Source: CALZJC01 sp041574955
GTDB lineage: Bacteria; Acidobacteriota; Thermoanaerobaculia; Multivoradales; JAHEKO01
DNA: 32,061 bases
Assembly (NCBI GenBank): GCA_041574955.1
Contig: JBFGNS010000030.1
Span: 1-32,061 of the forward strand
Reading direction: 5' to 3'
Shown piece after piece: positions 17,076 to 24,465 of the stretch (positions are counted from its first letter, which is position 1; every line of letters starts with the position of its first letter). Made by a program: the position numbers and the translations under genes. The notes beneath the pieces were generated by a model, which worked only from the letters and a program-made list of their open reading frames with translations, had not been told where the DNA came from and did not search any database.

Positions 17076-17786
17076 ATGATCGTGCACCGCCACGAGGACG
17101 AGCTGGTGCTCGTCACCCAGCCGGACCACGCCCGCTTCGCGGCCGAGCTGATCGGGCTGTTTCGCTGGCCCGAGCTGGCCCGGCACCCCCGCCGGGCGGC
17201 GCTGCTCGTGGCGATCCGCGAGCACGACAACGGCTGGCAGGAGGCCGACGCGGCGCCGCACATCGATCCCGAGACCGGTTGGCCGTGCGGCTTCCGCCGG
17301 CTGCCCCCGGCGGCCCGCCTCGAGGTGTGGCGGCGCGGCGTCGAGCGCCAGGCGGCCGACCGGCCGTACTCGTCGCTGCTGGTCTGCGAGCACGCACTGC
17401 GGCTGCACGCCGGCCGCGCGGCCGACGGCACCTGGCGGGACTTTCTGGCCGAGCTGGGCGAGCGGCGCGGCGAGCTGCTCGCCGCCTGCGGCCTGACCGA
17501 CAGCGAGCTGGCGGGCGACTACGGCTGGCTGGAGCTCGGCGACGCCGTGTCGCTGGCGGTAGCCGAGGGGGAGCCGCGCTCCGTCGCGCGTCCCGCGCTC
17601 GGCGCCCGCTGCCGCGCCGGACGCGTCGAGCTGGATCCGTTCCCGCTCGCCGGAGCGACCACCTTCCGGCTGCCGTGCCGCCGCATTCCCGCCCGCCGCT
17701 ACCGGGGAGAGGGCGATCTCGCCGGCGAGCTGGCGGCGGCTCGCTGGCAGGCGATGGCGGTGCGCTGCGGGCCGGCGACCACGTGA
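17076..17786 (+). CDS. DUF3891 family protein
   Basis: 236-residue cytoplasmic protein of DUF3891. The N-terminus MIVHRHEDELVLVTQPDHAR is typical (hydrophobic MIV, then TQxDHA); Asp17-His18 and His50-Asp51 (AIREHDNGWQE) look like a metal-binding set reminiscent of HD proteins, and the Trp-rich HDNGW is conserved in the family. Function is not known. ATG at 17076 is fixed by this N-terminus; no Shine-Dalgarno is present, and TATCCT lies 11 nt upstream. The next gene (alkylguanine transferase) starts 15 nt after the stop. An upstream in-frame extension has no homology signal and overlaps tnaA antisense. Confidence 0.8.
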   Translation: MIVHRHEDELVLVTQPDHARFAAELIGLFRWPELARHPRRAALLVAIREHDNGWQEADAAPHIDPETGWPCGFRRLPPAARLEVWRRGVERQAADRPYSSLLVCEHALRLHAGRAADGTWRDFLAELGERRGELLAACGLTDSELAGDYGWLELGDAVSLAVAEGEPRSVARPALGARCRAGRVELDPFPLAGATTFRLPCRRIPARRYRGEGDLAGELAAARWQAMAVRCGPATT

Positions 17787-17801
17787 TAGGCTCGCGCGGC
17801 C

Positions 17802-18359
17802 ATGACGGAGACCCCCGCCTCCCCCGTCGCGGCTCCCGAACAGCGACCCGAGCCCGTCCGCATCCTGCTGCCCTCGGCAATCGGAGCGCTCGGCATCGAG
17901 CTGACCGGCGAGCTGGTGACCAAGGTCGTCATCGTTCCCAAAGGGCGCGAGCGCCGTTTGTTCAAGCCGTTCGCCAATCTCAAGCGCAGCGAGCGGACCG
18001 ATTTCATCGACGAGGTCCTGGGCCGGTTCTCCGAGTATCTCGCCGGCGCCCGACGCAAGCTGGAGCTCGAGTACGACCTGCGCCAGCTCGGCATCGACGG
18101 CTTCTCCCGACGAGTCCTCAAGCAGACCGCCAAGGTGCCCTACGGACGCACCCGCACCTACCAGGAGATCGCCGACGGCGCGGGCCGTCCCGACGGCTAC
18201 CGCCAGGTGCTGGCCGTGCTGATGGCCAACCCGCTGCCGCTGGTGATCCCGTGCCACCGCGTGGTCACCCACAAGTCCGGCTTCGGCTCCTACATCGGCG
18301 GCGCGCGCAAGAAGGAGTGGCTGCTCAGAATGGAGCGCCGCGGCCTGGCCGTAGCCTGA
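17802..18359 (+). CDS. ogt: Methylated-DNA--[protein]-cysteine S-methyltransferase
   Basis: 185-residue suicide DNA-repair protein that removes O6-alkyl groups from guanine. Active Cys151 in LVIPCHRVV; the HTH wing VPYGRTRTYQEIADGAG (Tyr113/Tyr120 region) and C-terminal GFGSYIGGARKKEWLL are typical. The Arg finger position is kept (Arg134) but the usual RAVG is RQVL, an unusual helix variant. N-terminus of about 20 Pro/Glu residues looks unstructured. No Shine-Dalgarno; TAGGCT lies 9 nt before the ATG. Likely co-transcribed with or transcribed just after the DUF3891 gene. Confidence 0.9.
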   Translation: MTETPASPVAAPEQRPEPVRILLPSAIGALGIELTGELVTKVVIVPKGRERRLFKPFANLKRSERTDFIDEVLGRFSEYLAGARRKLELEYDLRQLGIDGFSRRVLKQTAKVPYGRTRTYQEIADGAGRPDGYRQVLAVLMANPLPLVIPCHRVVTHKSGFGSYIGGARKKEWLLRMERRGLAVA

Positions 18360-18422
18360 CCGCCGAACCCGACACCGATCAGCCGGTTGCGAGCCGGCAG
18401 TGGCCGGTCGCCGAGACGAGCC

Positions 18423-18449
18423 GGGGCCGACGGCGGCGCCGCCGGCCCC
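18423..18449. terminator. GC-only hairpin between converging ogt and PEGA genes
   Basis: GGGGCC (18423-18428) pairs with GGCCCC (18444-18449); between them lies the 12-bp self-complementary GGCGGCGCCGCC (18432-18443). A stem with a 3-nt bulge is possible in both transcripts, without a T tract. The rest of 18360-18476 holds no gene. Confidence 0.35.
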
Positions 18450-18476
18450 TCCCGACTGCCGCGCCTGGCCGCAAGC

Positions 18477-19508
18477 TCAGCCGGCGCGCAGCGCCACTTC
18501 GAGCTCCAGCTCCTCGCCTTCCTCGACCCTGAACTCCAGCCTCTCGGAGCCGTAGCCCGGCCGCACGACCTCGAGCAGGTGGTCGCCCGGATCGACTACC
18601 AGCCCGGAGCGCAGGCCGCCGAGCTCGTCGGCCGAGCCCAGGAACCTGCCGTCGAGGTAGACCGAGGCGTCGAGCGGCTCGACGCTCAGCCGGATACGCC
18701 CGGGCTCGTCCCGCGCGTCCAGCTCGCCGGCAGCCGCCGCGGGCGGCACCGCGTCGCGGGCGGTTTGCCGGTCATAGGCCGACCGCACCTCGTCGATCGG
18801 ACCGCTCCGGTCGACGCGGCTCACCTTGTCGGGCGCCACCGCTTCACCCGGGCTCAGCTCGAGCCGCACGTCCACCACCACACCGGGGTAGATCGTCAGG
18901 TTGCGCCGCTCGGTGGCGAAGCCGGGGCGGTAGAAGATCAGCTCGTAGGTGCCCCCTTCGAGCCACAGGTAGCCCGGCCAGCCGTCGAACTCCTTGACCG
19001 GCCCGATGTACTGGCCGTCGAGGTAGACCTCGGCCTTCTTCGGCCGCACGTTGAGATCGAACGCGCCCAGGTCGTAGGCGGCGCTGGCGCGGCGCGGCAG
19101 GTAGCGCGGCCCGCCCCAGTAGCCCACGCCCCAGTAGTAGGGGTAGTAGTAAGGGTGGTAGTAGTACGGGTAGTAGCCGCCCCAGTAGCCGAAGCCGATG
19201 CCGAAGGAGTGGCGCGGATGGCGGCGGAAGTCGTGCCGTCCCCGATCGCGCCGAGTGGCGGGCGTCGAGCTCCGGGTCTGAGCGGCGCGGCCGCTCGAAC
19301 GGCGGGCCGCGGTCGAGCGCGGCGCTGCGGTGCGCGCCGAGCTGCGGGCCGCCGGCGCCTTGTTGCCGCCCGGTGAGCGGGCCTCCGAGCGGGTCGGCGC
19401 CTTGGCCTCCTGCGCGGAGGCGGGCTCCCACCCGCCGAACGCCAGCAGAGCGAGCAGCGCCGGAGCCGCTGTCGCGAAACGGATTGCACGCTGGATCGAA
19501 TGGGTCAT
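18477..19508 (-). CDS. Exported Tyr-rich protein with two PEGA domains
   Basis: 343 residues. ATG at 19508 with AAAGGAG; signal peptide about 1-32 (ends PASAQ). Residues 33-100 are Ala/Arg/Ser/Thr-rich and basic. Residues 108-133 are a Gly/Tyr/Trp/Pro stretch with 15 or so aromatic residues. PEGA domain 1 is about 146-220 (FDLNVRPKKAEVYLDGQYIG, then GTYELIFYRPGF) and PEGA domain 2 about 258-343 (IRLSVEPLDASVYLDGRFLG, then GDHLLEVVRPGY). PEGA domains are linked to surface-layer or cell-surface interactions, but their ligand is unknown. Separated by 180 bp from the kinase upstream; it may have its own promoter (a TAGGCT box lies in the gap, with no good -35). Confidence 0.82.
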   Translation of the reverse strand: MTHSIQRAIRFATAAPALLALLAFGGWEPASAQEAKAPTRSEARSPGGNKAPAARSSARTAAPRSTAARRSSGRAAQTRSSTPATRRDRGRHDFRRHPRHSFGIGFGYWGGYYPYYYHPYYYPYYWGVGYWGGPRYLPRRASAAYDLGAFDLNVRPKKAEVYLDGQYIGPVKEFDGWPGYLWLEGGTYELIFYRPGFATERRNLTIYPGVVVDVRLELSPGEAVAPDKVSRVDRSGPIDEVRSAYDRQTARDAVPPAAAAGELDARDEPGRIRLSVEPLDASVYLDGRFLGSADELGGLRSGLVVDPGDHLLEVVRPGYGSERLEFRVEEGEELELEVALRAG

Positions 19509-19688
19509 GGCGTCACTCCTTTCACCGGTCGAAGCTCGGGGTCCTCGCCGACTTGCCCCTAGCCTATCGGTTTGCAAGGGGCGGGCCAGCCGCGCCGGTG
19601 CGCGAAGCGCCCCAGCCGCTGACGGCCGCCCGCCGCGAGCCCCTGGTCGAGGACAGCGGCCGTCCTGCAAAGTGGCCGCGGCGCGGCC

Positions 19689-20693
19689 TCACGACAGCCG
19701 GCGAACCGCCATCGGAGCGCCGGCCGGCGCGGTCGCCAGCACGCTGCACCCCTCTTGCTCGAGCTGCCGCTCGACTGCCGCGCGGCGCGCCGGCGGAGCC
19801 AGCAGCGCGACGCAGCCGCCGGCACCGGCGCCGCACGCCTTGCCGCCCCAGGCACCGGCGGCGATGGCGGCGCCGAGCGAAGCCTCGATCTCCGGCGTCG
19901 AGACGCCTTCCGCCAGCCGGCGGCGGTGCCGCCACTCGCGGCTCATCAGGGCCGCCACTCGCTCGAGCTCACCCGCCTCGAGGGCCGCGCTCAGCTCGCT
20001 GGCGGTCTCGGCGATGCCGCTCAGCCGCTCGACCGTGGCCGGCTCGGCCTCCAGCCGGCGACGGATGATCTGCCAGTTGGTGGCGGCCGAGAAGTGGCTG
20101 GTGCCGGTGTAGGCCACCACCAGCGAGGCGGTCAGCGCCTCGAGGTCGACCGCCAGCCGCCTGACCAGCTCGCCGCCCGGCCGGTGGCAGATCTCGAGCG
20201 CGCCGCCGAGCGCCGCCGGGAAGTGGTCCTGGCGCCCGGTCGGCAGCCCCATCAGACGCGCCTCCAGATCGCGTGCCAGGGCGGCGCGCGCGGCGACGGT
20301 CGACTCGCGGCCGGCGGCCGCCTCGCCGGCGGCGATCAGCGCCATGACCAGGGCCGAGCTGGCGCCCAGCCCGGCGCCGCGCGGCGAGCCGCTCTCGATC
20401 TCGACCGTCACCGGTCCCAGCTCGAGCGCCTCCAGCGCCAGCCCCGGCAGCGCGGTGGCCGGCGAGCCCGCCAGCTCGGCAGCGGTGCGCGCGACGACCT
20501 CCTCGCCGTCCTGGCGCACCCTGAAGCTGCCGTCATCGGATCGGGCGAGGGTCACGCTGACCGCCAGGTCGATCGCCACGTTTACCGTCCTGGCACCCGG
20601 GTGCAGCAGGCCCAACGGCCAGATGTCGAGGGTTCCGCCCGCCAGGTCGACCCGGCACCAGGCCTGGGCGCACCAACGCTCGTGGGCGGTCAC
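19689..20693 (-). CDS. GHMP-family sugar kinase (heptose/fucose kinase-like)
   Basis: 334-residue ATP-dependent sugar kinase. N-terminal substrate block CRVDLAGGTLDIWPLGLLHPG (12-33 region), ATP-binding motif SPRGAGLGASSALVMAL (103-119), GRQDHFPAALGGALE (153-167) and the C-terminal GGKACGAGAGGCVALLAP are the marks of the HddA/fucokinase branch that phosphorylates sugars at C1. It might act on D-glycero-manno-heptose 7-phosphate or a related sugar for glycan synthesis; the substrate is not readable. GTG at 20693 chosen because the catalytic N-terminus begins 12 residues later and it clears the upstream M23 stop by 34 nt. A longer start at 20765 would overlap the M23 gene. No strong ribosome site. 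Confidence 0.83.
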   Translation of the reverse strand: MTAHERWCAQAWCRVDLAGGTLDIWPLGLLHPGARTVNVAIDLAVSVTLARSDDGSFRVRQDGEEVVARTAAELAGSPATALPGLALEALELGPVTVEIESGSPRGAGLGASSALVMALIAAGEAAAGRESTVAARAALARDLEARLMGLPTGRQDHFPAALGGALEICHRPGGELVRRLAVDLEALTASLVVAYTGTSHFSAATNWQIIRRRLEAEPATVERLSGIAETASELSAALEAGELERVAALMSREWRHRRRLAEGVSTPEIEASLGAAIAAGAWGGKACGAGAGGCVALLAPPARRAAVERQLEQEGCSVLATAPAGAPMAVRRLS

Positions 20694-20727
20694 GACAGCG
20701 TACCGGCAGCGGCGATCTCGGCGGGGC

Positions 20728-22083
20728 TCAGGAGCCCGCCGCCAGCGGACGAGCCGGCTCGCCAACCGAAAGCGTGGCGAACCGCGGCGTCTCGGCCGGC
20801 TCGAGCAGCGGCGCCAGGTCGCCGCCGGCGAGCCCCAGCTCGAGCCGGTGGCGCCAGTCTTCGAACGCCGGCCGCTGGTCTTCGCGCAGCGGTGGCGCGG
20901 GCTCCATCTTCATCGCCAGCGGGTTGATCCAGCGTCCGTTGAGCTGCACCCGGTAGTCCAGATGCGGGGCGGTGGCCAGGCCGGTGGCCCCGACGTAGCC
21001 GATGACGTCCCCCTGCGCCACCCGCCGGCCCCGCCTCACGCCGGGGGCGAAGCGCGACAGGTGCAGGTAGGCGGTCAGATAGCCGCTGGGGTGGCGGATC
21101 TTGACCATCCTGCCGCCACCCGAGTCCCAGGCGGCGAACGCCACCGTGCCGCCGGCGGTGGCACGCACCGGCGTGCCGGTGGGGGCGCCGTAGTCCACGC
21201 CGTAGTGCGGGCGGTAGCGCTTCAGGATGGGATGGAACCGCCGGTGGCTGAAGCGCGAGGTGACGCGCGAGTAGCGCAGCGGCGAGCGCAGGAACAGCTT
21301 GCGCAGGGGCCGCCCCTCGGCATCGTAGTAACCGGCCGGCTCGCCGAAGCGGTACGCCTCGAGCCGGCGACCGCCGTTGACGTAGTGCAGCGCCAGGATC
21401 GCGCCGATCGACTCGAACCTGCCGTCCAGGTAGACCTCCTCGAACACCAGGGCAAAGCGGTCGCCGAGCCGCAGATCGCGGTTGAAGTCGAGATCCCACT
21501 GCAGCACCTCGGCCATCTCGTACGCCAGCCGTGGGCTGGCGCCGGCGCGCTGGATCGACGCCTCGAGCGCACCCTCCAGCACCCCTTCGACGCGGTTGAG
21601 GCGGACGGTACGGACGAACGGCTGCCAGGAGCTGTGCCACCGTCCGGCGCGGCGCTTCGCCGCCACCCGGCCGCGCCCGGCGAGGGTGAGCCTGAACTCG
21701 CTGAGGCCGGCCTGCGGGTCGTGCACCGCGGCGTAGCTGTCTTCGGGACGAAGCTTGCGCAAGTCGGTGTGCTCGGCCAGCGCCGTGGTCAGCTCGTGGC
21801 GCTCGTCGGCCGCCAGCGGCAGCGACTCGAGCACCTCGCTGAGCGTCTGGCCGCGCAGGAACGGAGCGTCGGCGGCGGCGGCCGCGATCGCCCGCCGAAG
21901 TGCCTGATTGGGAGCCGGGAAGCGGGCGGTGGCGGCGGAGTAGGCCACCGCCGGCCGGTGCTCGCCCAGCGCGGCGCTGGAGCGCTCGATCCGCCATGTG
22001 GCGAGCTGCACCGCGACGCCGGCGAGCACCAGCAGGGCCGGCACCAGGCACCGCACTACCGGCCCGCTGTTCAGGTTGAACAC
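20728..22083 (-). CDS. M23 family peptidoglycan metallopeptidase
   Basis: 451-residue periplasmic, membrane-anchored endopeptidase of the MepM/OapA-like type. N-terminal TM 10-30; a central OapA/LysM-like region (about 80-230, including LRKLRPEDSYAAV); C-terminal M23 domain about 268-385. Zinc ligands His293 and Asp297 (PHYGVDYGAPTGTPV) are clear, and His341 lies in AYLHLSRF. The last motif is PHLDYRV (His374-x-Asp376) instead of HxH, so Asp would replace the third zinc ligand; I recall such HLD variants in other M23 proteins. GTG start with GGAAG upstream. Follows a 24-bp palindrome, so may begin a unit with the sugar kinase. Confidence 0.88.
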   Translation of the reverse strand: MFNLNSGPVVRCLVPALLVLAGVAVQLATWRIERSSAALGEHRPAVAYSAATARFPAPNQALRRAIAAAAADAPFLRGQTLSEVLESLPLAADERHELTTALAEHTDLRKLRPEDSYAAVHDPQAGLSEFRLTLAGRGRVAAKRRAGRWHSSWQPFVRTVRLNRVEGVLEGALEASIQRAGASPRLAYEMAEVLQWDLDFNRDLRLGDRFALVFEEVYLDGRFESIGAILALHYVNGGRRLEAYRFGEPAGYYDAEGRPLRKLFLRSPLRYSRVTSRFSHRRFHPILKRYRPHYGVDYGAPTGTPVRATAGGTVAFAAWDSGGGRMVKIRHPSGYLTAYLHLSRFAPGVRRGRRVAQGDVIGYVGATGLATAPHLDYRVQLNGRWINPLAMKMEPAPPLREDQRPAFEDWRHRLELGLAGGDLAPLLEPAETPRFATLSVGEPARPLAAGS

Positions 22084-22111
22084 GAGTCTTCCGCCCTATC
22101 CCTGGAGAAAC

Positions 22112-22135
22112 TTGCGCCGCCGCGCGGCGGCGCAA
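22112..22135 (-). terminator. 24-bp perfect palindrome, probable terminator
   Basis: Arms TTGCGCCGCCGC (22112-22123) and GCGGCGGCGCAA (22124-22135), fully self-complementary. On the minus strand it comes 31 nt after the thioredoxin-like stop and is followed by GTTTCTCC, a short T-rich tail. It probably ends the sigma/anti-sigma/thioredoxin-like transcript before the M23 gene. Confidence 0.6.
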
Positions 22136-22165
22136 TGCTAGCAGAGCGGCGGGCGGCGGGCGTGC

Positions 22166-22636
22166 TCAGCCGCCGACCACGCCCACGATGACCGCGTCCG
22201 GATCGTCGGGAAGGTTGACGTTGACCGCGGTCACACCGTCCTTGAACACCAGCAGCCGCGGCACGCGCGTGACGTTATAGCGCTTCGAGAAATCGGCGTT
22301 GCCCGAGTCGAGGAAGACGGGCACGGAGACGTCTTTCCCGGCCAGGAAGCGGCTGACGGTGGCCTCGTCTTCCTGGAAGTTGATCATCACCACCAGCGCC
22401 CGGCTGCCCCACCGCCGCTCGATTTGGCCGACCCGCTCCACCACGTCGCGGCCGCGCGGAGACCAGGAGGCCCACACCACGGCGATCACCACACCGCGCG
22501 CCAGCATCGCCTCATCCAGCGTCTCGCCGCCCAGCCCCTTGAGGCGCAGCTGGGCAGCCGCCGGCACGGTGGCCGTTGCCAGCGCCAGCAGGCTGGCCGC
22601 CGCGACTATCCGGACCGCCTTGGAGTGCGCTCTCAC
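22166..22636 (-). CDS. Exported thioredoxin-fold protein lacking the CxxC
   Basis: 156 residues. GTG starts 4 nt after the anti-sigma stop, so translation is coupled. Signal peptide 1-29 (ends PAAAQ) points to the periplasm. The fold is TlpA/thioredoxin-like: LRLKGLGGETL beta strand, then VVIAVVWASWSPRGRDVVERV (49-69), and the cis-Pro at VTRVPRLLVF (Pro126) followed by KDG. The usual W-C-x-x-C is W-Ser59-Pro-Arg-Gly62, so both redox cysteines are missing and there is no Cys at all in the mature protein; it cannot do thiol-disulfide exchange. A sensor, chaperone or structural role is possible. Position after an RsrA-type anti-sigma gene is notable because thioredoxins regulate and are regulated by that system. 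Confidence 0.8.
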   Translation of the reverse strand: MRAHSKAVRIVAAASLLALATATVPAAAQLRLKGLGGETLDEAMLARGVVIAVVWASWSPRGRDVVERVGQIERRWGSRALVVMINFQEDEATVSRFLAGKDVSVPVFLDSGNADFSKRYNVTRVPRLLVFKDGVTAVNVNLPDDPDAVIVGVVGG

Positions 22637-22640
22637 GCGC

Positions 22641-22886
22641 CTACTCGAAAAGCGGCCCCTGCCGCCGGTGGGGCAAGCTGGTGAGGATGCGGCGCCGCAA
22701 GCGCGAAGGCGCGACGGCCCGCTTGCAGCGCTTGCGCAACAGCGCCACGAGGCGGGTCGTGTAGTCCAGGCGGCGCTCGCACTCGGGACAGATCGCCACG
22801 TGCTCGCGGACCGAAATCCGCAGCTCCTCCTCCATCTCGTTGTCGGTGTAGAGGAAGAGGACCTCGTGGACGCTGCTACATTTCAT
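22641..22886 (-). CDS. Zinc-binding anti-sigma factor (RsrA/ZAS-like)
   Basis: 81-residue cytoplasmic protein. It carries His29-x3-Cys33-x2-Cys36 in REHVAICPECERR plus Cys3 and His7, which line up with the Zn/redox set of RsrA (Cys11, His37, Cys41, Cys44). It should bind zinc and hold the upstream SigR-like sigma factor, releasing it on thiol oxidation; this is by family analogy. The C-terminal basic tail (CKRAVAPSRLRRRIL) is typical. Begins 63 bp after the sigma stop; ATG (KCSSVHEVLF) chosen as the ZAS N-terminus. There is no TM segment, so this is the soluble class. Confidence 0.88.
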   Translation of the reverse strand: MKCSSVHEVLFLYTDNEMEEELRISVREHVAICPECERRLDYTTRLVALLRKRCKRAVAPSRLRRRILTSLPHRRQGPLFE

Positions 22887-22949
22887 GCGGCATACCTGGC
22901 GAGGGCGGACCCCCGAATTCCCCTCTATTCAACTGCCGCCCGGCGGCGG

Positions 22950-23600
22950 TTATTCCGACCCGTTGGCGGCCTTCTTGGCCCGCCGCCCGGCCGGCCGGGA
23001 GCGCATCTTGGCCGGTTCGGCGTCGTCGCGCAGATAGCCGTACTCGCGCGCGTAGCGCAGCATGCCCTTTTCGAGCAGCTTGCGCCCGCGGTACAGCCGG
23101 CTCATCACCGTGCCCACCGGCAACTCCAGGATCTCCGCGATCTCCTTGTAGCTGAACCCCTCCAGGTCGGCCAGCACCACCGCGATCCGGTAGTCGGTGG
23201 GCAGGGCGTCCAGGGCGCGCTGCACGTCCTCGTCGAGCACGTCCTCGAGCAGCTCCTGCTCCGGGCTCTTGACCCGGCGCCTGACCTCGTCCGAGACCTG
23301 GTTCTCGAACGAGTCCTCGATCTCCGCGAAATCGCTCTGCGGCGGCTGCTGCTGGCGGCGGCGGTAACTGTTGATGAAGGTGTTCTTGAGGATCTTGAAC
23401 AGCCAGGCCTTGAAGTTGGTGCCCTCGCTGAACTTGTCGTAGTACTTGTAGGCCTTGAGATAGGTCTCCTGTACCAGGTCCTCGGCGTCCTCGGCGTTGC
23501 GCGTCATGCGGTAGGCGGTGTTGTACAGCGAGTCCACGAACGGCATCGCCGCGGCCTCGAAGTCCCACCCCTTGCGCTGATCGGTCACCGGTTTCGCCAT
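22950..23600 (-). CDS. ECF RNA polymerase sigma factor, SigR-like
   Basis: 216-residue ECF sigma factor. Region 2 (about 20-85) has DSLYNTAYRMTRNAEDAEDL and VQETYLKAYKYYDKF, then KAWLFKILKNTFINSYRR; region 4 (about 138-188) has ALPTDYRIAVVLADLEGFSY and the HTH GTVMSRLYRGRKLLEKG. A basic tail follows (RPAGRRAKKAANGSE). The sequence is closest to the SigR/SigH (thiol-stress) branch and its cognate anti-sigma gene is next. ATG at 23600 has GGAGG-TTACG upstream; a longer start at 23621 lies before this site and was rejected. Regulation by thiol oxidation is inferred from the partner. Confidence 0.93.
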   Translation of the reverse strand: MAKPVTDQRKGWDFEAAAMPFVDSLYNTAYRMTRNAEDAEDLVQETYLKAYKYYDKFSEGTNFKAWLFKILKNTFINSYRRRQQQPPQSDFAEIEDSFENQVSDEVRRRVKSPEQELLEDVLDEDVQRALDALPTDYRIAVVLADLEGFSYKEIAEILELPVGTVMSRLYRGRKLLEKGMLRYAREYGYLRDDAEPAKMRSRPAGRRAKKAANGSE

Positions 23601-23775
23601 CGTAACCTCCGCCCCGGCCACGCCGGTTCGGGTACACGCTAGCTACGCACGACCTGTGCCAGGAGTTTACTACCGACTCCCGTGAGCGCGCCCGGCGACG
23701 ACGGTGCAGGGCGCAGCCGCGGCATCGCGCCAGCCTGGCCGCCGGGCACGGCCGCCGAGGCACGGCGGGCGGCGC

Positions 23776-23804
23776 TTGACGACCGGCAGGGGCGGGCATA
23801 CCAT
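23776..23804 (+). promoter_or_regulatory. Sigma-70-type promoter for the YbjN-like gene
   Basis: TTGACG (23776-23781), exactly 17-nt spacer, TACCAT (23799-23804). Both boxes match five and four of six consensus bases. Transcript start near 23811 leaves a leader of about 160 nt, holding a 9-bp hairpin (23905-23927) and a 32-codon reading frame. The stretch 23601-23775 upstream of it holds nothing else I can name. Confidence 0.6.
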
Positions 23805-23904
23805 CGCCCCGAGCTCTGTTGGTGAACAACCCCCGCAGGGGCGAGTCGCTGCGAACCGCACCCGCGGGCGCCGCTCATGGCTTCCTCCGCATCGAACCTC
23901 CACT

Positions 23905-23927
23905 CGCCGGCGCACGAGGCGCCGGCG
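23905..23927 (+). repeat. 9-bp hairpin in the leader of the YbjN-like gene
   Basis: CGCCGGCGC (23905-23913), 5-nt loop ACGAG, GCGCCGGCG (23919-23927), perfect pairing. It lies 45-67 nt before the start codon in a long leader. No T run follows, so a terminator is unlikely; it may be a translation or stability element. Confidence 0.45.
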
Positions 23928-23971
23928 ACGCCACTCACCGCCGCGCCGCGCGACCGTGTGGAGGGCGACCG

Positions 23972-24454
23972 ATGATCTTCGAGGTGATGGAGGGGTTCTT
24001 CAAGCGCTGCGGCTTTCCGGTCGACCCGGTGGCCGAGGGCACCGCCCTGTGCACCACCGTCGAGGGCACCAGCGGCCGCTGGCCGTGCATCGCCCAGGCG
24101 GTCGAGGACGAGCAGGTCTTCCTGTTCTACAGCGCCCGCCCCGACGACGTCGACGAGTCACGGCGGGGCGCCGTGGCCCGGCTGCTGTCGGGCATCAACT
24201 ACCGCCTGATGATCGGCAACTTCGAGATCGACGCCGCCGACGGCGACGTGCGCTTCCGCACCAGCCTGGACCTGAGCGCACTGCCGCTCGACGGCAGGCA
24301 GCGGGAGCTGCTGGCCGCCGGGCTGATCGAGAGCTCGGTGGTGGCCAACATCCAGACGATGGACCGCTACCTGCCCCACATCGACCGGGTGGCGCGCGGT
24401 GAGGTCGAGCCGGAAGAGGCGCTGCGCCGGCTCAACGGCGTCGCCGACGCCTAG
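23972..24454 (+). CDS. YbjN-like domain protein
   Basis: 160-residue cytoplasmic protein of the YbjN/CesT-like alpha/beta fold, related to type III secretion chaperone folds but without a secretion system here. IFEVMEGFFKRCGFPVDPV opens the domain; ARLLSGINYRLMIGNFEID and VRFRTSLDLS form the typical sheet; the C-terminal helix ends at VEPEEALRRLNGVADA. ATG with GGAGGG 9 nt upstream decides the start; an open frame back to 23819 is leader sequence. Its role is unknown; in E. coli YbjN affects motility and stress responses. Converges with the serine hydrolase 11 bp away. Confidence 0.78.
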   Translation: MIFEVMEGFFKRCGFPVDPVAEGTALCTTVEGTSGRWPCIAQAVEDEQVFLFYSARPDDVDESRRGAVARLLSGINYRLMIGNFEIDAADGDVRFRTSLDLSALPLDGRQRELLAAGLIESSVVANIQTMDRYLPHIDRVARGEVEPEEALRRLNGVADA

Positions 24455-24465
24455 GCCGGTGGGGC

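Noticed and set aside
23639..23938. 99-codon minus-strand frame upstream of the sigma gene
   Set aside because: No recognisable domain, Ala/Arg/Ser-rich, overlaps the YbjN promoter; probably chance.
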